From the IMG/VR virus record IMGVR_UViG_3300030102_000212, positions 30,467 to 58,638 of that record: a stretch of 28,172 nt of DNA, one strand, 5' to 3'. The DNA comes from a virus. Positions 19,662 through 27,700 of the stretch are shown here, piece after piece (positions within the stretch are counted from its first letter, which is position 1; every line of letters starts with the position of its first letter). The notes beneath the pieces were generated by a model. That model searched no databases, was not told the DNA's origin, and was given only the letters and a program-made list of their open reading frames with translations. Position numbers and translations under genes: made by a program.

Positions 19662-20501
19662 ATGAAGCCGAAGAAGATGTTTTTAGGTGGTTTGTTAGGT
19701 CGCAAGAAGAAAGACGAGCCGGTTAAGAAAGCCACTCGTCGGGGCAGAGGGCCGGGGCGTACGCGGCAGACTCGTATGGACGATATGAAAGATGCCCAAG
19801 ACGCAAAAAAACCCGGAGGTGTTTCAGACCGTAAGCAGGTATTCGCTAGAGGCGCATTGGACGTTAAGAAAGCGCCTACAACTGCACCACGCCCCCCTAA
19901 AGCAGAGGCTCCTGCGAAGCCAACGGCTAAGAAGCCACCACGTCCATTACGCGGCACTGTGACTGGTAAAGGCGGGCGTAATGTCGGTGAAGGCCGAGAC
20001 AAGCGTGCTAACGTAACTCGTGAACAGTTAAAAGAAACGGGTATGACTCTACGTCAGTACCTAAACTTTATGGATCGTGAGGGCAAGCGCCCACCTAAAA
20101 AAGCCAAGGGAGGCGGCATGATGAAGTCAAAAATGAAAGCCAAGGGCATGAAAGCTGGTGGCAAGATGAAGGCCAAAGGCTACAAAGCTGGTGGCAAGAT
20201 GAAAACTAAAGGCTATATGGCTGGCGGTAAGATGAAAGCCAAAGGGATGAAAGCTGGTGGCAAGATGCCGATGGTAAAAGATCCTAAGACCGGCAAGATG
20301 ATTCCTGCGTTTGCTGCTGATGGTAAAGGTAAGATGATGGGCGGCGGCAAGGTCAAATCAAAAGGCTACAAAGCTGGCGGAAAAATGAAGTCCAAGATGT
20401 CCACTAAGGGCGGCGCAAAAGGTGGTAAAAGGTCTAGTGCACCGAAGGTTCGCGGTGCCGGTATCGCTCGTAAGGGCGTACGTCCAGCGAAGATGCGTTA
20501 G
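19662..20501 (+). CDS. lysine-rich repeat protein with C-terminal KVRGxG signature, 279 aa
   Basis: Residues 1-130 are basic and low in complexity (GRKKKDEPVKKATRRGRG; PKAEAPAKPTAKKPPRPLRG), containing a short folded part REQLKETGMTLRQYLNFMDREGK. Residues of about 158-243 are repeats of about 11 residues, K(A/T)KG(M/Y)KAGGKM, at least five copies. The protein ends KVRGAGIARKGVRPAKMR, closely matching the end of the next protein. The charge is extremely positive. It could condense or accompany packaged DNA, or be ejected with it; this is inference. Confidence 0.75.
   Translation: MKPKKMFLGGLLGRKKKDEPVKKATRRGRGPGRTRQTRMDDMKDAQDAKKPGGVSDRKQVFARGALDVKKAPTTAPRPPKAEAPAKPTAKKPPRPLRGTVTGKGGRNVGEGRDKRANVTREQLKETGMTLRQYLNFMDREGKRPPKKAKGGGMMKSKMKAKGMKAGGKMKAKGYKAGGKMKTKGYMAGGKMKAKGMKAGGKMPMVKDPKTGKMIPAFAADGKGKMMGGGKVKSKGYKAGGKMKSKMSTKGGAKGGKRSSAPKVRGAGIARKGVRPAKMR
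20136..20391 (+). repeat. 33-bp-type repeats coding for the KAGGKM units
   Basis: Near-identical DNA units such as AAAGCTGGTGGCAAGATGAA occur around 20151, 20184 and 20250, with diverged copies at 20217 and 20370. Synonymous differences among copies show some age rather than a fresh expansion. Confidence 0.65.
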
Positions 20502-20510
20502 GAGAAATAT

Positions 20511-20867
20511 ATGCCATTACCAGCATTAGGCGCAGTAGCTCAATTTTTAGCATCAAACGGTGCTAGGGCAGCAGCCGTAAAGTTTGGAAAGAAAGCTGTC
20601 GAAGCCGCTAAGAAAGAACTTAGTGACCGTGACAAAGCCGTAAGTGGCATGGCGGATAAAGCTAATGTAGGTGTTACACGGACGCGGAGTCCTCAGTCCA
20701 TACGCAGACAGCAGGACACTGTGCGTGATAAGCGAGTGGCTAAAACAGAAGCCCGACGCACACGCAAACCTTTTGAAGAAGAAATGCCTTTGAAGTTTAA
20801 GAAAGGCGGTAAAGTTCGCGGTGCTGGTATTGAGCGAAAAGGTTTACGTAAGGCTAAGATGCGATGA
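20511..20867 (+). CDS. small basic protein with the same C-terminal signature, 118 aa
   Basis: Begins MPLPALGAVAQFLASNGARAAAVKFGKKAVEAAKKEL (an amphipathic, Ala-rich helix), with TAGGAGAAA as ribosome site. The middle is Arg/Lys-rich (RTRSPQSIRRQQDTVRDKRVAKTEARR). It ends GGKVRGAGIERKGLRKAKMR, sharing 14 of the last 18 residues with the previous protein, although the DNA differs at synonymous sites. The shared tail suggests a common address or binding function. Confidence 0.75.
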   Translation: MPLPALGAVAQFLASNGARAAAVKFGKKAVEAAKKELSDRDKAVSGMADKANVGVTRTRSPQSIRRQQDTVRDKRVAKTEARRTRKPFEEEMPLKFKKGGKVRGAGIERKGLRKAKMR

Positions 20868-21043
20868 GACGCTATTATAAATCAGGCGGTAAGGTGAAGT
20901 CGGGCGGCAAGATCTGCCCGAAAGGTAAGGCGTGGGCAAAGCGCACGTTTGATACCTACCCGTCTGCTTATGCGAACATGGCGGCTTCTAAGTATTGCAA
21001 AGACCCTAACTATGCTAAGGGCAGCAAGAAGAAGAGTAAGTAA
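20864..21043 (+). CDS. conserved 59-aa basic protein (GGKICPKG type)
   Basis: ATG at 20864 overlaps the previous stop (ATGA) and the TAA at 21041 overlaps the next ATG (TAATG), so the frame is locked between two coupled genes. The sequence opens MRRYYKSGGKVKSGGKICPK and continues with GKAWAKRTFDTYPSAYANMA and ASKYCKDPNY. The GGKICPKGKA, then K-R-x-F-x-x-YPSAYAN and a later Cys, is a pattern I recall in many marine phage proteins of unknown function. It has two conserved Cys and 12 Lys. Confidence 0.75.
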   Translation: MRRYYKSGGKVKSGGKICPKGKAWAKRTFDTYPSAYANMAASKYCKDPNYAKGSKKKSK

Positions 21044-21381
21044 TGGGACAGCTTAAACAGTGGCGGGATCAGCAGTGGGTTCGTATTGGCACCGATGGTA
21101 AGATCAAAGGGCCATGCGGTACGTCGAAAGACAAAAAGAACCCAGATCGTTGCTTACCTAAAGCTAAGGCACAGTCGCTGAGTCAGTCTGAGCGTGCTAC
21201 TACAGCGCGTAAGAAGAAAAAGGCAGGTGCTAGGGGGCAGCAGGTGGTGTCTAATACCCCTAAAGCCAAGGTTAGAACGGCAAAGGCTGGTGGTCAGATA
21301 CGCGCAAATCACAAAGGTTGCGGCGCAGTAATGAACAAGCGTAGGAAGAAGACGCTGTACGTACAAGGTAATAGGCCATGA
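21043..21381 (+). CDS. DUF5872-like basic protein, 112 aa
   Basis: Begins MGQLKQWRDQQWVRIGTDGKIKGPCGTSKDKKNPDRCLPKAKAQSLSQSERATTARKKKKAG, a wording I know as DUF5872: QxWVxIxTDGKIxGPCG, then PDRCLPKAKA. Two conserved Cys (about positions 25 and 37) could bind metal. The C-terminal half is Lys/Arg-rich and ends NKRRKKTLYVQGNRP. It is coupled by overlap on both sides. Function unknown; found with structural genes in marine phages. Confidence 0.75.
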   Translation: MGQLKQWRDQQWVRIGTDGKIKGPCGTSKDKKNPDRCLPKAKAQSLSQSERATTARKKKKAGARGQQVVSNTPKAKVRTAKAGGQIRANHKGCGAVMNKRRKKTLYVQGNRP

Positions 21382-22067
21382 CAACATCAGGAACAACCGC
21401 ATTTGATATGGACTTCACGGAGATCGCTGAAGAGGCGTGGGAGCGTGCGGGTCGTGAAATGCGTTCTGGGTATGACTTACGTACTGCTAGACGCTCTATG
21501 AATCTGATGACCATTGAGTGGCAGAATCGTGGCATCAATATGTGGACGATTGACGAAGGCACTGTGACGATGGTCAAAGGCACAAGTCAGTACGATCTAC
21601 CTGCCGACACCATTGACTTGCTAGAGCAAGTTATACGAACAAATAGTGGGAACACCACTACGCAGTCTGATTTGACCATAAGCCGTATTAGTGTCAGCAC
21701 ATACGCATCTATACCTAACAAGCTAACAGAAGGTAGACCGATTCAGGTTTACGTAGAACGTCTTAGAGATAACCCTAAGATCAACGTGTGGCCTGTACCT
21801 GACAAAAACGATGAATACATATTTAAGTATTACCGTATGCGGCGTATACAGGACGCGGGTACCGGCGTAGAGACCGCTGATATGAACTTTAGGTTCTTTC
21901 CGTGTCTGGTTGCTGGGCTAGCGTATTACATATCTATGAAAGAGCCAGAGCTTATGGCACGAGTACCCATGCTAAAAGACGCCTACGAAGAGCAGTTTGC
22001 CTTGGCAGCTGGGGAAGATAGGGATAAGACCGCTGCACGCTTTGTGCCGCGCATAAGCTATGTCTAA
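21378..22067 (+). CDS. head-tail adaptor, P22 gp4-like
   Basis: A 229-aa protein overlapping the previous stop by ATGA. FDMDFTEIAEEAWERAGREMRSGYDLRTARRSMNLMTIEWQNRGINMWTIDEGTVTM (residues 9-65) is the typical helical start of podovirus adaptor proteins that bind under the portal. It continues with GTSQYDLPADTIDLLEQVI, and a strand PKINVWPVPD followed by YYRMRRIQDAG. The C-terminal helix (FFPCLVAGLAYYISMKEPELMARVPMLKDAYEEQF) follows. It seals packaged DNA and connects portal and tail. Family assignment is by pattern. Confidence 0.78.
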   Translation: MTTSGTTAFDMDFTEIAEEAWERAGREMRSGYDLRTARRSMNLMTIEWQNRGINMWTIDEGTVTMVKGTSQYDLPADTIDLLEQVIRTNSGNTTTQSDLTISRISVSTYASIPNKLTEGRPIQVYVERLRDNPKINVWPVPDKNDEYIFKYYRMRRIQDAGTGVETADMNFRFFPCLVAGLAYYISMKEPELMARVPMLKDAYEEQFALAAGEDRDKTAARFVPRISYV

Positions 22068-22425
22068 TAGGTTTGCATCTACTAAAAGAGCGATTGCTGA
22101 ATGTGACATTTGTGGTTTTCAGTATAAGCTACGTGAGTTAAAGAATTTAATACGTAAAGGGCGTGACACTAACTTAAAGGCGTGTCCCACCTGTTGGAAC
22201 CCCGGTCAGCCGCAGTTAAAGCTAGGCGAGTTTCCAGTAGATGATCCGCAAGCTATACGAGATCCTAGACCTGATAGAAGTTTGGGAGAAGCGGGGGCTA
22301 ATAGCAGTAGGCAGATACAGTGGGGATGGAACCCAGTAGGAGCAGGAGATGACCCCTTTGGGTTAACTCCTAACGACTTAGTAGCAACAGGGCAAGTCGG
22401 AACAGTAACAGTGACAACAACTTAG
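22060..22425 (+). CDS. zinc-ribbon protein of the tail/adaptor module, 121 aa
   Basis: Overlaps the adaptor gene by 8 bases. C15-D-I-C18 and C42-P-T-C45 form a four-Cys zinc ribbon. Next come LGEFPVDDPQAIRDPRPD and, at the C-terminus, QWGWNPVGAG and LTPNDLVATGQVGTVTV, which is strand-like. I know the same two-part protein next to adaptor genes in marine phages. The DNA or protein partner of the ribbon is unknown; the fixed position suggests a virion or assembly role. Confidence 0.75.
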   Translation: MSNRFASTKRAIAECDICGFQYKLRELKNLIRKGRDTNLKACPTCWNPGQPQLKLGEFPVDDPQAIRDPRPDRSLGEAGANSSRQIQWGWNPVGAGDDPFGLTPNDLVATGQVGTVTVTTT

Positions 22426-22434
22426 AGAATAGCT

Positions 22435-22572
22435 ATGAAAAAAGATAGTAAAATCAAAGAAGTAAAAGATGCACCTAAGCCCGATATGAAAGGTGTAAAA
22501 ACTACTGGGATCAAAGTTCGCGGCACAGGCGCTGCCACAAAAGGACTTATGGCTCGTGGCCCTATGGCGTAA
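22435..22572 (+). CDS. 45-aa protein with KVRGTGAATKG signature
   Basis: ATG at 22435 to TAA at 22570-22572. The sequence begins MKKDSKIKEVKDAPKPDMKG and ends TGIKVRGTGAATKGLMARGPMA. It fills the only gap between the zinc-ribbon gene and the next adaptor gene. The C-terminal KVRGTGAATKG resembles the KVRGAGIxxKG ends of the 279-aa and 118-aa proteins. Short proteins with this ending are common in marine podophages in my memory. Highly basic; the role is unknown. Confidence 0.7.
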   Translation: MKKDSKIKEVKDAPKPDMKGVKTTGIKVRGTGAATKGLMARGPMA

Positions 22573-22575
22573 AAC

Positions 22576-23205
22576 ATGAACTATACCGAGCTAAAAACAA
22601 ACATTGAGGACATTTGTGAGCTTACGTTCACAGATGACCAGCTCGCTATGTTCACGAAACAAGCAGAGCAGAAGATATATAACGCTGTGCAGATACCCGC
22701 ACTGCGTAAAAATGTTACTGGAACCATGACAGCGAGTAACGTATATCTGTCAGTTCCTACCGATTTTCTGTACGTATACAGCCTAGCAGTCATAGACGGC
22801 AGTGGTAACTACACGTTTCTGCTAAACAAAGACGTTAATTTTGTACGTGAGGCATACCCTACCAGCACATCAACGGGACTGCCTAAGCACTACGCTATAT
22901 TCAATGATGACGCGTTTATTCTTGGGCCTACGCCTGATAGCAACTACTCGACAGAGCTTCATTATGGGTACTATCCAGAATCTATTGTTACTGCGAGCAC
23001 TACTTACCTTGGAGATGAGTTTGATTCTGCGTTGTTGAACGGTGCTTTGGTTGAGGCTATACGGTTTATGAAGGGTGAGCCTGATATGATTGCGCTTTAC
23101 GATAAGATGTACGTATCAGCTATGTCATTACTCAAGGTGTTGGGTGACGGTAAGTTGCGTTCTGACACGTATCGTTCTGGGCAAGCTAGATTAACAGTGC
23201 AGTAA
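22576..23205 (+). CDS. second adaptor-like tail protein, 209 aa
   Basis: Begins MNYTELKTNIEDICELTFTDDQLAMFTKQAEQKIYNAVQIPALRKN. The pattern VPTDFLYVYSLAVIDGSGNYTFLLNKDVNFVREAYP, then PKHYAIFNDDAFILGPTPDSNYSTELHYGYYPESI is one I associate with phage adaptor or tail-hub proteins of podoviruses. The helical C-terminus (LLNGALVEAIRFMKGEPDMIALYDKMYVSAM) matches the gp4-type layout. It probably stacks beneath the first adaptor. Confidence 0.78.
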   Translation: MNYTELKTNIEDICELTFTDDQLAMFTKQAEQKIYNAVQIPALRKNVTGTMTASNVYLSVPTDFLYVYSLAVIDGSGNYTFLLNKDVNFVREAYPTSTSTGLPKHYAIFNDDAFILGPTPDSNYSTELHYGYYPESIVTASTTYLGDEFDSALLNGALVEAIRFMKGEPDMIALYDKMYVSAMSLLKVLGDGKLRSDTYRSGQARLTVQ

Positions 23206-23213
23206 GAAGTTAT

Positions 23214-23504
23214 ATGTTATTACAAACTCCGCAAATAGAAGTAGGTAATGTTTTCGTTGCTACTACAGAAAACAAAGGGCATGACCCTGAGTTTTGGGCA
23301 CAAGCTGCCGCAGGTAGGATCGTCAGTGTGGGTAGCAGTTGTCACCCTGTGATAGCGCAACAAGCGGAAGCGTTCAAGGAAGCGGTCAGGGCTACGGCTC
23401 TACACTACATAATAGAAGCGATCAAAAGCGATAGAACGACTTTGATTGCCGAATTGGAACGTCAAGGCCATAAAGACATGGCAGACATAATTAGGAGTCT
23501 ATAA
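23214..23504 (+). CDS. small conserved protein, 96 aa
   Basis: Begins MLLQTPQIEVGNVFVATTENKGHDPEFWAQAAAGRIVSVG. The N-terminal strands are followed by two helices (AQQAEAFKEAVRATALHYIIEAIKSD and TLIAELERQGHKDMADIIRSL). Its stop overlaps the next start. Located between adaptor and tail genes; I recall homologues in marine phages without function. Confidence 0.72.
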   Translation: MLLQTPQIEVGNVFVATTENKGHDPEFWAQAAAGRIVSVGSSCHPVIAQQAEAFKEAVRATALHYIIEAIKSDRTTLIAELERQGHKDMADIIRSL

Positions 23505-23932
23505 TGGCTATATCTACAGCTATGTGCACGTCTTTCAAGCAAGAAATACTTGTTGGCACGCATAATTTTACTGCCACCTCTGGTAATACGTTCAAGTTAG
23601 CTTTATACACAAGTTCGGCTTCTTTGGGCGCAAGCACCACCGCTTATTCAACATCTAACGAAGTGTCTGGTACAGGATACACAGCGGCAGGTGCAGCGTT
23701 AACCAGTGTGACGCCTACAACATCAGGCACCACAGCACTTTGTGACTTCGCTGATCTTACATTTAGTTCTAGCACGATCACCGCAAACGGTGCGCTTATA
23801 TACAACGACACTCAGAGCGATAAAGCTGTTTGTACGTTAGCTTTTGGTGGGGATAAGACCTCAACTGCTGGCGATTTTACGATTCAGTTCCCAACAGCAG
23901 ATGCGTCTAACGCGATTATTCGCATCGCGTAG
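23504..23932 (+). CDS. tail/virion structural protein, 142 aa
   Basis: Begins MAISTAMCTSFKQEILVGTHNFTATSGNTFKLALYTSSASLGASTTAYSTSNEVSGTGYTAAG. This TFKLALYTSSA, then YSTSNEVSGTGYTAGG wording recurs in many marine phage virion proteins. Strand-rich, Ser/Thr-rich and ending in a strand (NAIIRIA). Probably part of the tail tip or fibre base; no closer role can be given. Confidence 0.75.
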   Translation: MAISTAMCTSFKQEILVGTHNFTATSGNTFKLALYTSSASLGASTTAYSTSNEVSGTGYTAAGAALTSVTPTTSGTTALCDFADLTFSSSTITANGALIYNDTQSDKAVCTLAFGGDKTSTAGDFTIQFPTADASNAIIRIA

Positions 23933-23942
23933 CGAGTAGTAT

Positions 23943-24707
23943 GTGGCAGATCTTAATGGGTGGGGCAGAGGCACTTGGGGCGAAGGCCCGTGGGGTCAAG
24001 CAGATCCTATTGAGGTCACAGGTGTTGCAGGCACTGGTGCAGTCACCACAGTCACAGTCAGTGCAGGCGCAAATGTTTCTGTCACAGGCGTTTCTGCAAC
24101 AGGGTCAATCGGCTCCGTCACGATCATCGAAGGGTCGGGCGTTACTGTTTCCATCACTGGTGTTTCAGGTACAGGTGCGATTGGGTCGGTTACAGTTATT
24201 GGCGATGCAAGCACTTCGGTCACAGGTGTTGCAGGTACAGGCGCTGTTGGGTCGGTTACGGTCAGTGCAGGAGCTAACGTATCTCCAACAGGCGTTGCGG
24301 GCACTGGGGCAGTTACGACAACTACTATCTCCGCAGACGCAAATGTCTCGGTTACGGGTATTGGAGGCACTAGCGCCGTCGGCACAGTCACTGCTACAGG
24401 TGGCGCAGTTGCTTCTCCAACAGGTGTTGCAGGTACTTCAGCGGCTGGTACGGTTTCTATTGGATTGGGCCAAACGATTGTTCCAACGGGTGTCGCAGGC
24501 ACAGGAGCAGTCGGGGATGTAGCGGTTGCTGATACCGTTATTGGCGTTACGGGAGTATCTGCAACAGGTATAGTTAACATTGTTAATGTTTGGGGCTTAG
24601 TAGATGATAGTCAGACGCCAAATTATTCAACTATATCGAATAGTCAAACACCGAGTTGGACTGCTGTTACCGACAGTCAAACTCCTAATTGGGAAGAGGT
24701 AGCTTAA
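23943..24707 (+). CDS. tail-associated beta-repeat protein with 22-residue repeats
   Basis: A 254-aa protein starting with GTG at 23943 (MADLNGWGRGTWGEGPWGQ). The Trp/Gly-rich head is a known opening of marine phage tail proteins and supports this frame over two other long open frames. From residue 26, nine repeats of about 22 residues follow, of type TGVAGTGAVGSVTVSAGANVS. The end has three DSQTPxW-like units (DSQTPNYS, NSQTPSWT, DSQTPNWEEVA). Two alternating strands per unit suggest an elongated beta fibre. It stands immediately before the S74 tail fibre and may connect fibre and tail. Confidence 0.8.
   Translation: MADLNGWGRGTWGEGPWGQADPIEVTGVAGTGAVTTVTVSAGANVSVTGVSATGSIGSVTIIEGSGVTVSITGVSGTGAIGSVTVIGDASTSVTGVAGTGAVGSVTVSAGANVSPTGVAGTGAVTTTTISADANVSVTGIGGTSAVGTVTATGGAVASPTGVAGTSAAGTVSIGLGQTIVPTGVAGTGAVGDVAVADTVIGVTGVSATGIVNIVNVWGLVDDSQTPNYSTISNSQTPSWTAVTDSQTPNWEEVA
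24018..24602 (+). repeat. 66-bp coding repeats in the beta-repeat protein
   Basis: Nine units of about 66 bases, each carrying a variant of ACAGGTGTTGCAGGTACAGG. DNA similarity between units is high enough that recombination or slippage between copies is plausible. Confidence 0.7.
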
Positions 24708-27700
24708 ATGGCAACTTACGTTAACGACCTACGCTTGAAAGAGATCGCCACCGGCGACGAGTCAGGCACATGGGGCACCAGTACGAATACAAATTTAGAG
24801 TTAATTGCAGAGGCTTTTTCCTTTGGGACGGAAGCTATTACGACTAATGCTGACACTCACACTACTACTATTGCTGATGGAGCTACTGACCCAGGCCGCA
24901 GTCTCTTCCTCAAGTATACTGGGACTCTTGATAGCACTTGCACCATCACTATAGGGCCAAACACGGTCAGCAAGCTGTGGTTTATTGAGAACGCAACCAG
25001 CGGATCGCAGTCGATCATTATCAGCCAAGGCACTGGCGCGAGTATCACCATCCTGAACGGTCAGACTAAAGCCATCTATAGCGATGGTGCAGGCTCCGGT
25101 GCTGCGATGGTTGATGCGTTTACTGATCTGTCTGTGCCTAGTATATCTACAAGCACCGCAGGCACATCTAACACTCGCATAGGAGTTAACACGGGCGACA
25201 GCATCACCTCTGGCGGCAACTATAACGTCTTAGTGGGCGACGAAGCAGGTACGGCTTTGACTACGGGCGATAACAACGTAGCCATTGGGTTTGAGGCGTT
25301 AAGCACAGAAGATGCTAACGGGAATAACGTAGCTGTCGGCTATAGGGCGCTCAAGACACTAAACGCTGGAGCAGAATCATATAGTGTAGCGGTTGGACTT
25401 GACGCAGGAACGTCCCTTACTACTGGTATACGAAACACTCTTGTGGGTGCTTTTGCTGGTGACAATTTAACGGACGCTGATTTTAACGTAGCTGTTGGTT
25501 TTGGCGCACTAGACGTTGACACGAAAGGTAGTAAATCTACAGCCGTTGGTTATGGGACTTTAGAGAGTCAAAATTTTACTACCTCCACAGATAGTAATAA
25601 TACAGCAGTGGGCTTTGAAGCTGGGCATGTAATCACCACCGGACGTTTTAATTCTTTCATTGGTAGTCTTGCTGGGTCTACCGAAACAGGTGGATTTTAT
25701 AGCACTGGCGTTGGTTATGGGGCTTTATTTAGTCAAAATGTAAATGGTGATGCACATAATACGGCTGTCGGATATACCGCAGGTGTGGCAGTTACGACGG
25801 GAATCCAAAACACTCTCATTGGTGCTCTTACAGGTGACGCCCTTACCGACGCCGACTTCAATGTGGCCATGGGACACAGCGCCCTTAGCTCTGACACTTT
25901 AGGAAGTCAATCTGTTGCCGTTGGTCACGGAGCCTTAGAAACACAAAACTTCACCACTGCTACAAATACGTTTAATACGGCGATTGGTTATCAGTCTGGT
26001 AACGACATTACCACTGGTCAGCAAAACACTCTTGTTGGAAGCCTATCGGGTGATGCGCTCACTGTAGGTACTAGAAATGTAGCTATGGGGGTTGCTGCAT
26101 TAGGTGCGGATACAAAAGGAAGCAGATCAGTAGCTATTGGTAATGCGGCTTTAGCGTTGCAAAACTTCACCACAGCAACCGATGTATACAATGTGGCAGT
26201 AGGGGTTGATGCAGGCACAAACGTCACTACGGGAATCCAGAACACTCTCATCGGCGGCAATGCAGGTGATGCTTTAACAGATGGGGCAATGAACGTAGCA
26301 GTAGGTTATGCTGCTTTAAGTTCAGAGGATGGAAGCACGCAAAGTGTTGCTATTGGTCATAATGCACTTACAGCACAAAATACAGGTGTTACTTCTTCAC
26401 ACAACGTAGCAGTCGGATCACAGGCAGGTGCGGCAGTCACTACGGGAATCCATAACACCCTTATCGGGTCTCTTGCTGGTGATGCACTGACGGATGCTGA
26501 TTATAATGTTGGAGTTGGATACGGCGCATTAACAAACGACGTTCTTGGCAGTCAAAGCGTAGCAGTAGGATATTTAGCGTTAGGCGCACAAAACTTCACC
26601 ACAGCTACAGATGCTTACAACACCGCAGTTGGCATGTATGCAGGTCTTTCAGTCACCACGGGTGTTGAAAACACTCTCATCGGTGCCCTTGCAGGGGATG
26701 CTTTAACAAGTGGGCTTCGTAATGTATCCGTCGGTTTTGCGTCTTTAAGCTCCGATACACTAGGACAAAATAATGTCGCTGTAGGCTATGGCGCACTTTT
26801 TGCTCAAAACTTCACAACCGCTACGAATGCTTACAACACGGCGGTTGGAGCAAACGCAGGTGGGGCAGTCACATCAGGTACAGGTAACACTCTCCTTGGA
26901 GGTCTTGCAGGTGATGCGTTGACTCAGGGTGCGCGTAATATAGCAGTTGGCACAGCAGCTTTAACTAACGACACACTAGGTCAATACGCTGTTGCGGTTG
27001 GCTACGGCACTCTATCTGTTCAAAATTTCACTACCGCTACAAATAATTACAATATCGGAATTGGATATTTGGCGGGAGAAAACGTCACCACAGGAATCCG
27101 CAATACCCTTGTCGGCGCTCATGCTGGTGACGGTTTAACCGACTCTGATTTTAATACGGCAGTAGGTTATGGGGCATTAGACTCTGATACTTTAGGCAGT
27201 CAATCAACGGCAGTTGGTTATCAAGCCTTAACCAGTCAAAATTTTACTACCGCTACGGAATCCCACAATACGGCGGTAGGGTATATAGCAGGTAATGGAC
27301 TTACCACTGGAAACCATACAACTCTCGTTGGGTCTTTAGCTGGGTATAGGTTGACCACGGGGAACCTTAACGTTGCCATTGGATCTGCTGCATTAAGTTC
27401 TGAGACGAAAGGTGATCGATCAGTAGCAGTAGGCATGAACGCTTTAACTACTCAAAATAACACCACCAACGTTGATGCTTACAACATAGGAATTGGGTTA
27501 AACGCAGGTTTTGCAATCACCACCGGAATTCAGAACACCCTCATGGGAGGAGAGGTGTTTGATACTTTAACAACAGGAGATCGTTGTACAGCAATAGGTT
27601 ATAACCTTGCCCCAAGCGCCGTAGGTGTAGACCAAGAAGTAGTCCTAGGAAGCAACATTGTTGGAGGAGGAGCTAACACAGTCAGGATTGGCACCGCTGC

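Noticed and set aside
21354-21366. A copy of the arm-specific palindrome in the right arm (TGTACGTACA)
   Set aside because: The two half-sites are fused without the NN spacer and the outer bases do not match; it lies inside coding sequence and is likely chance.
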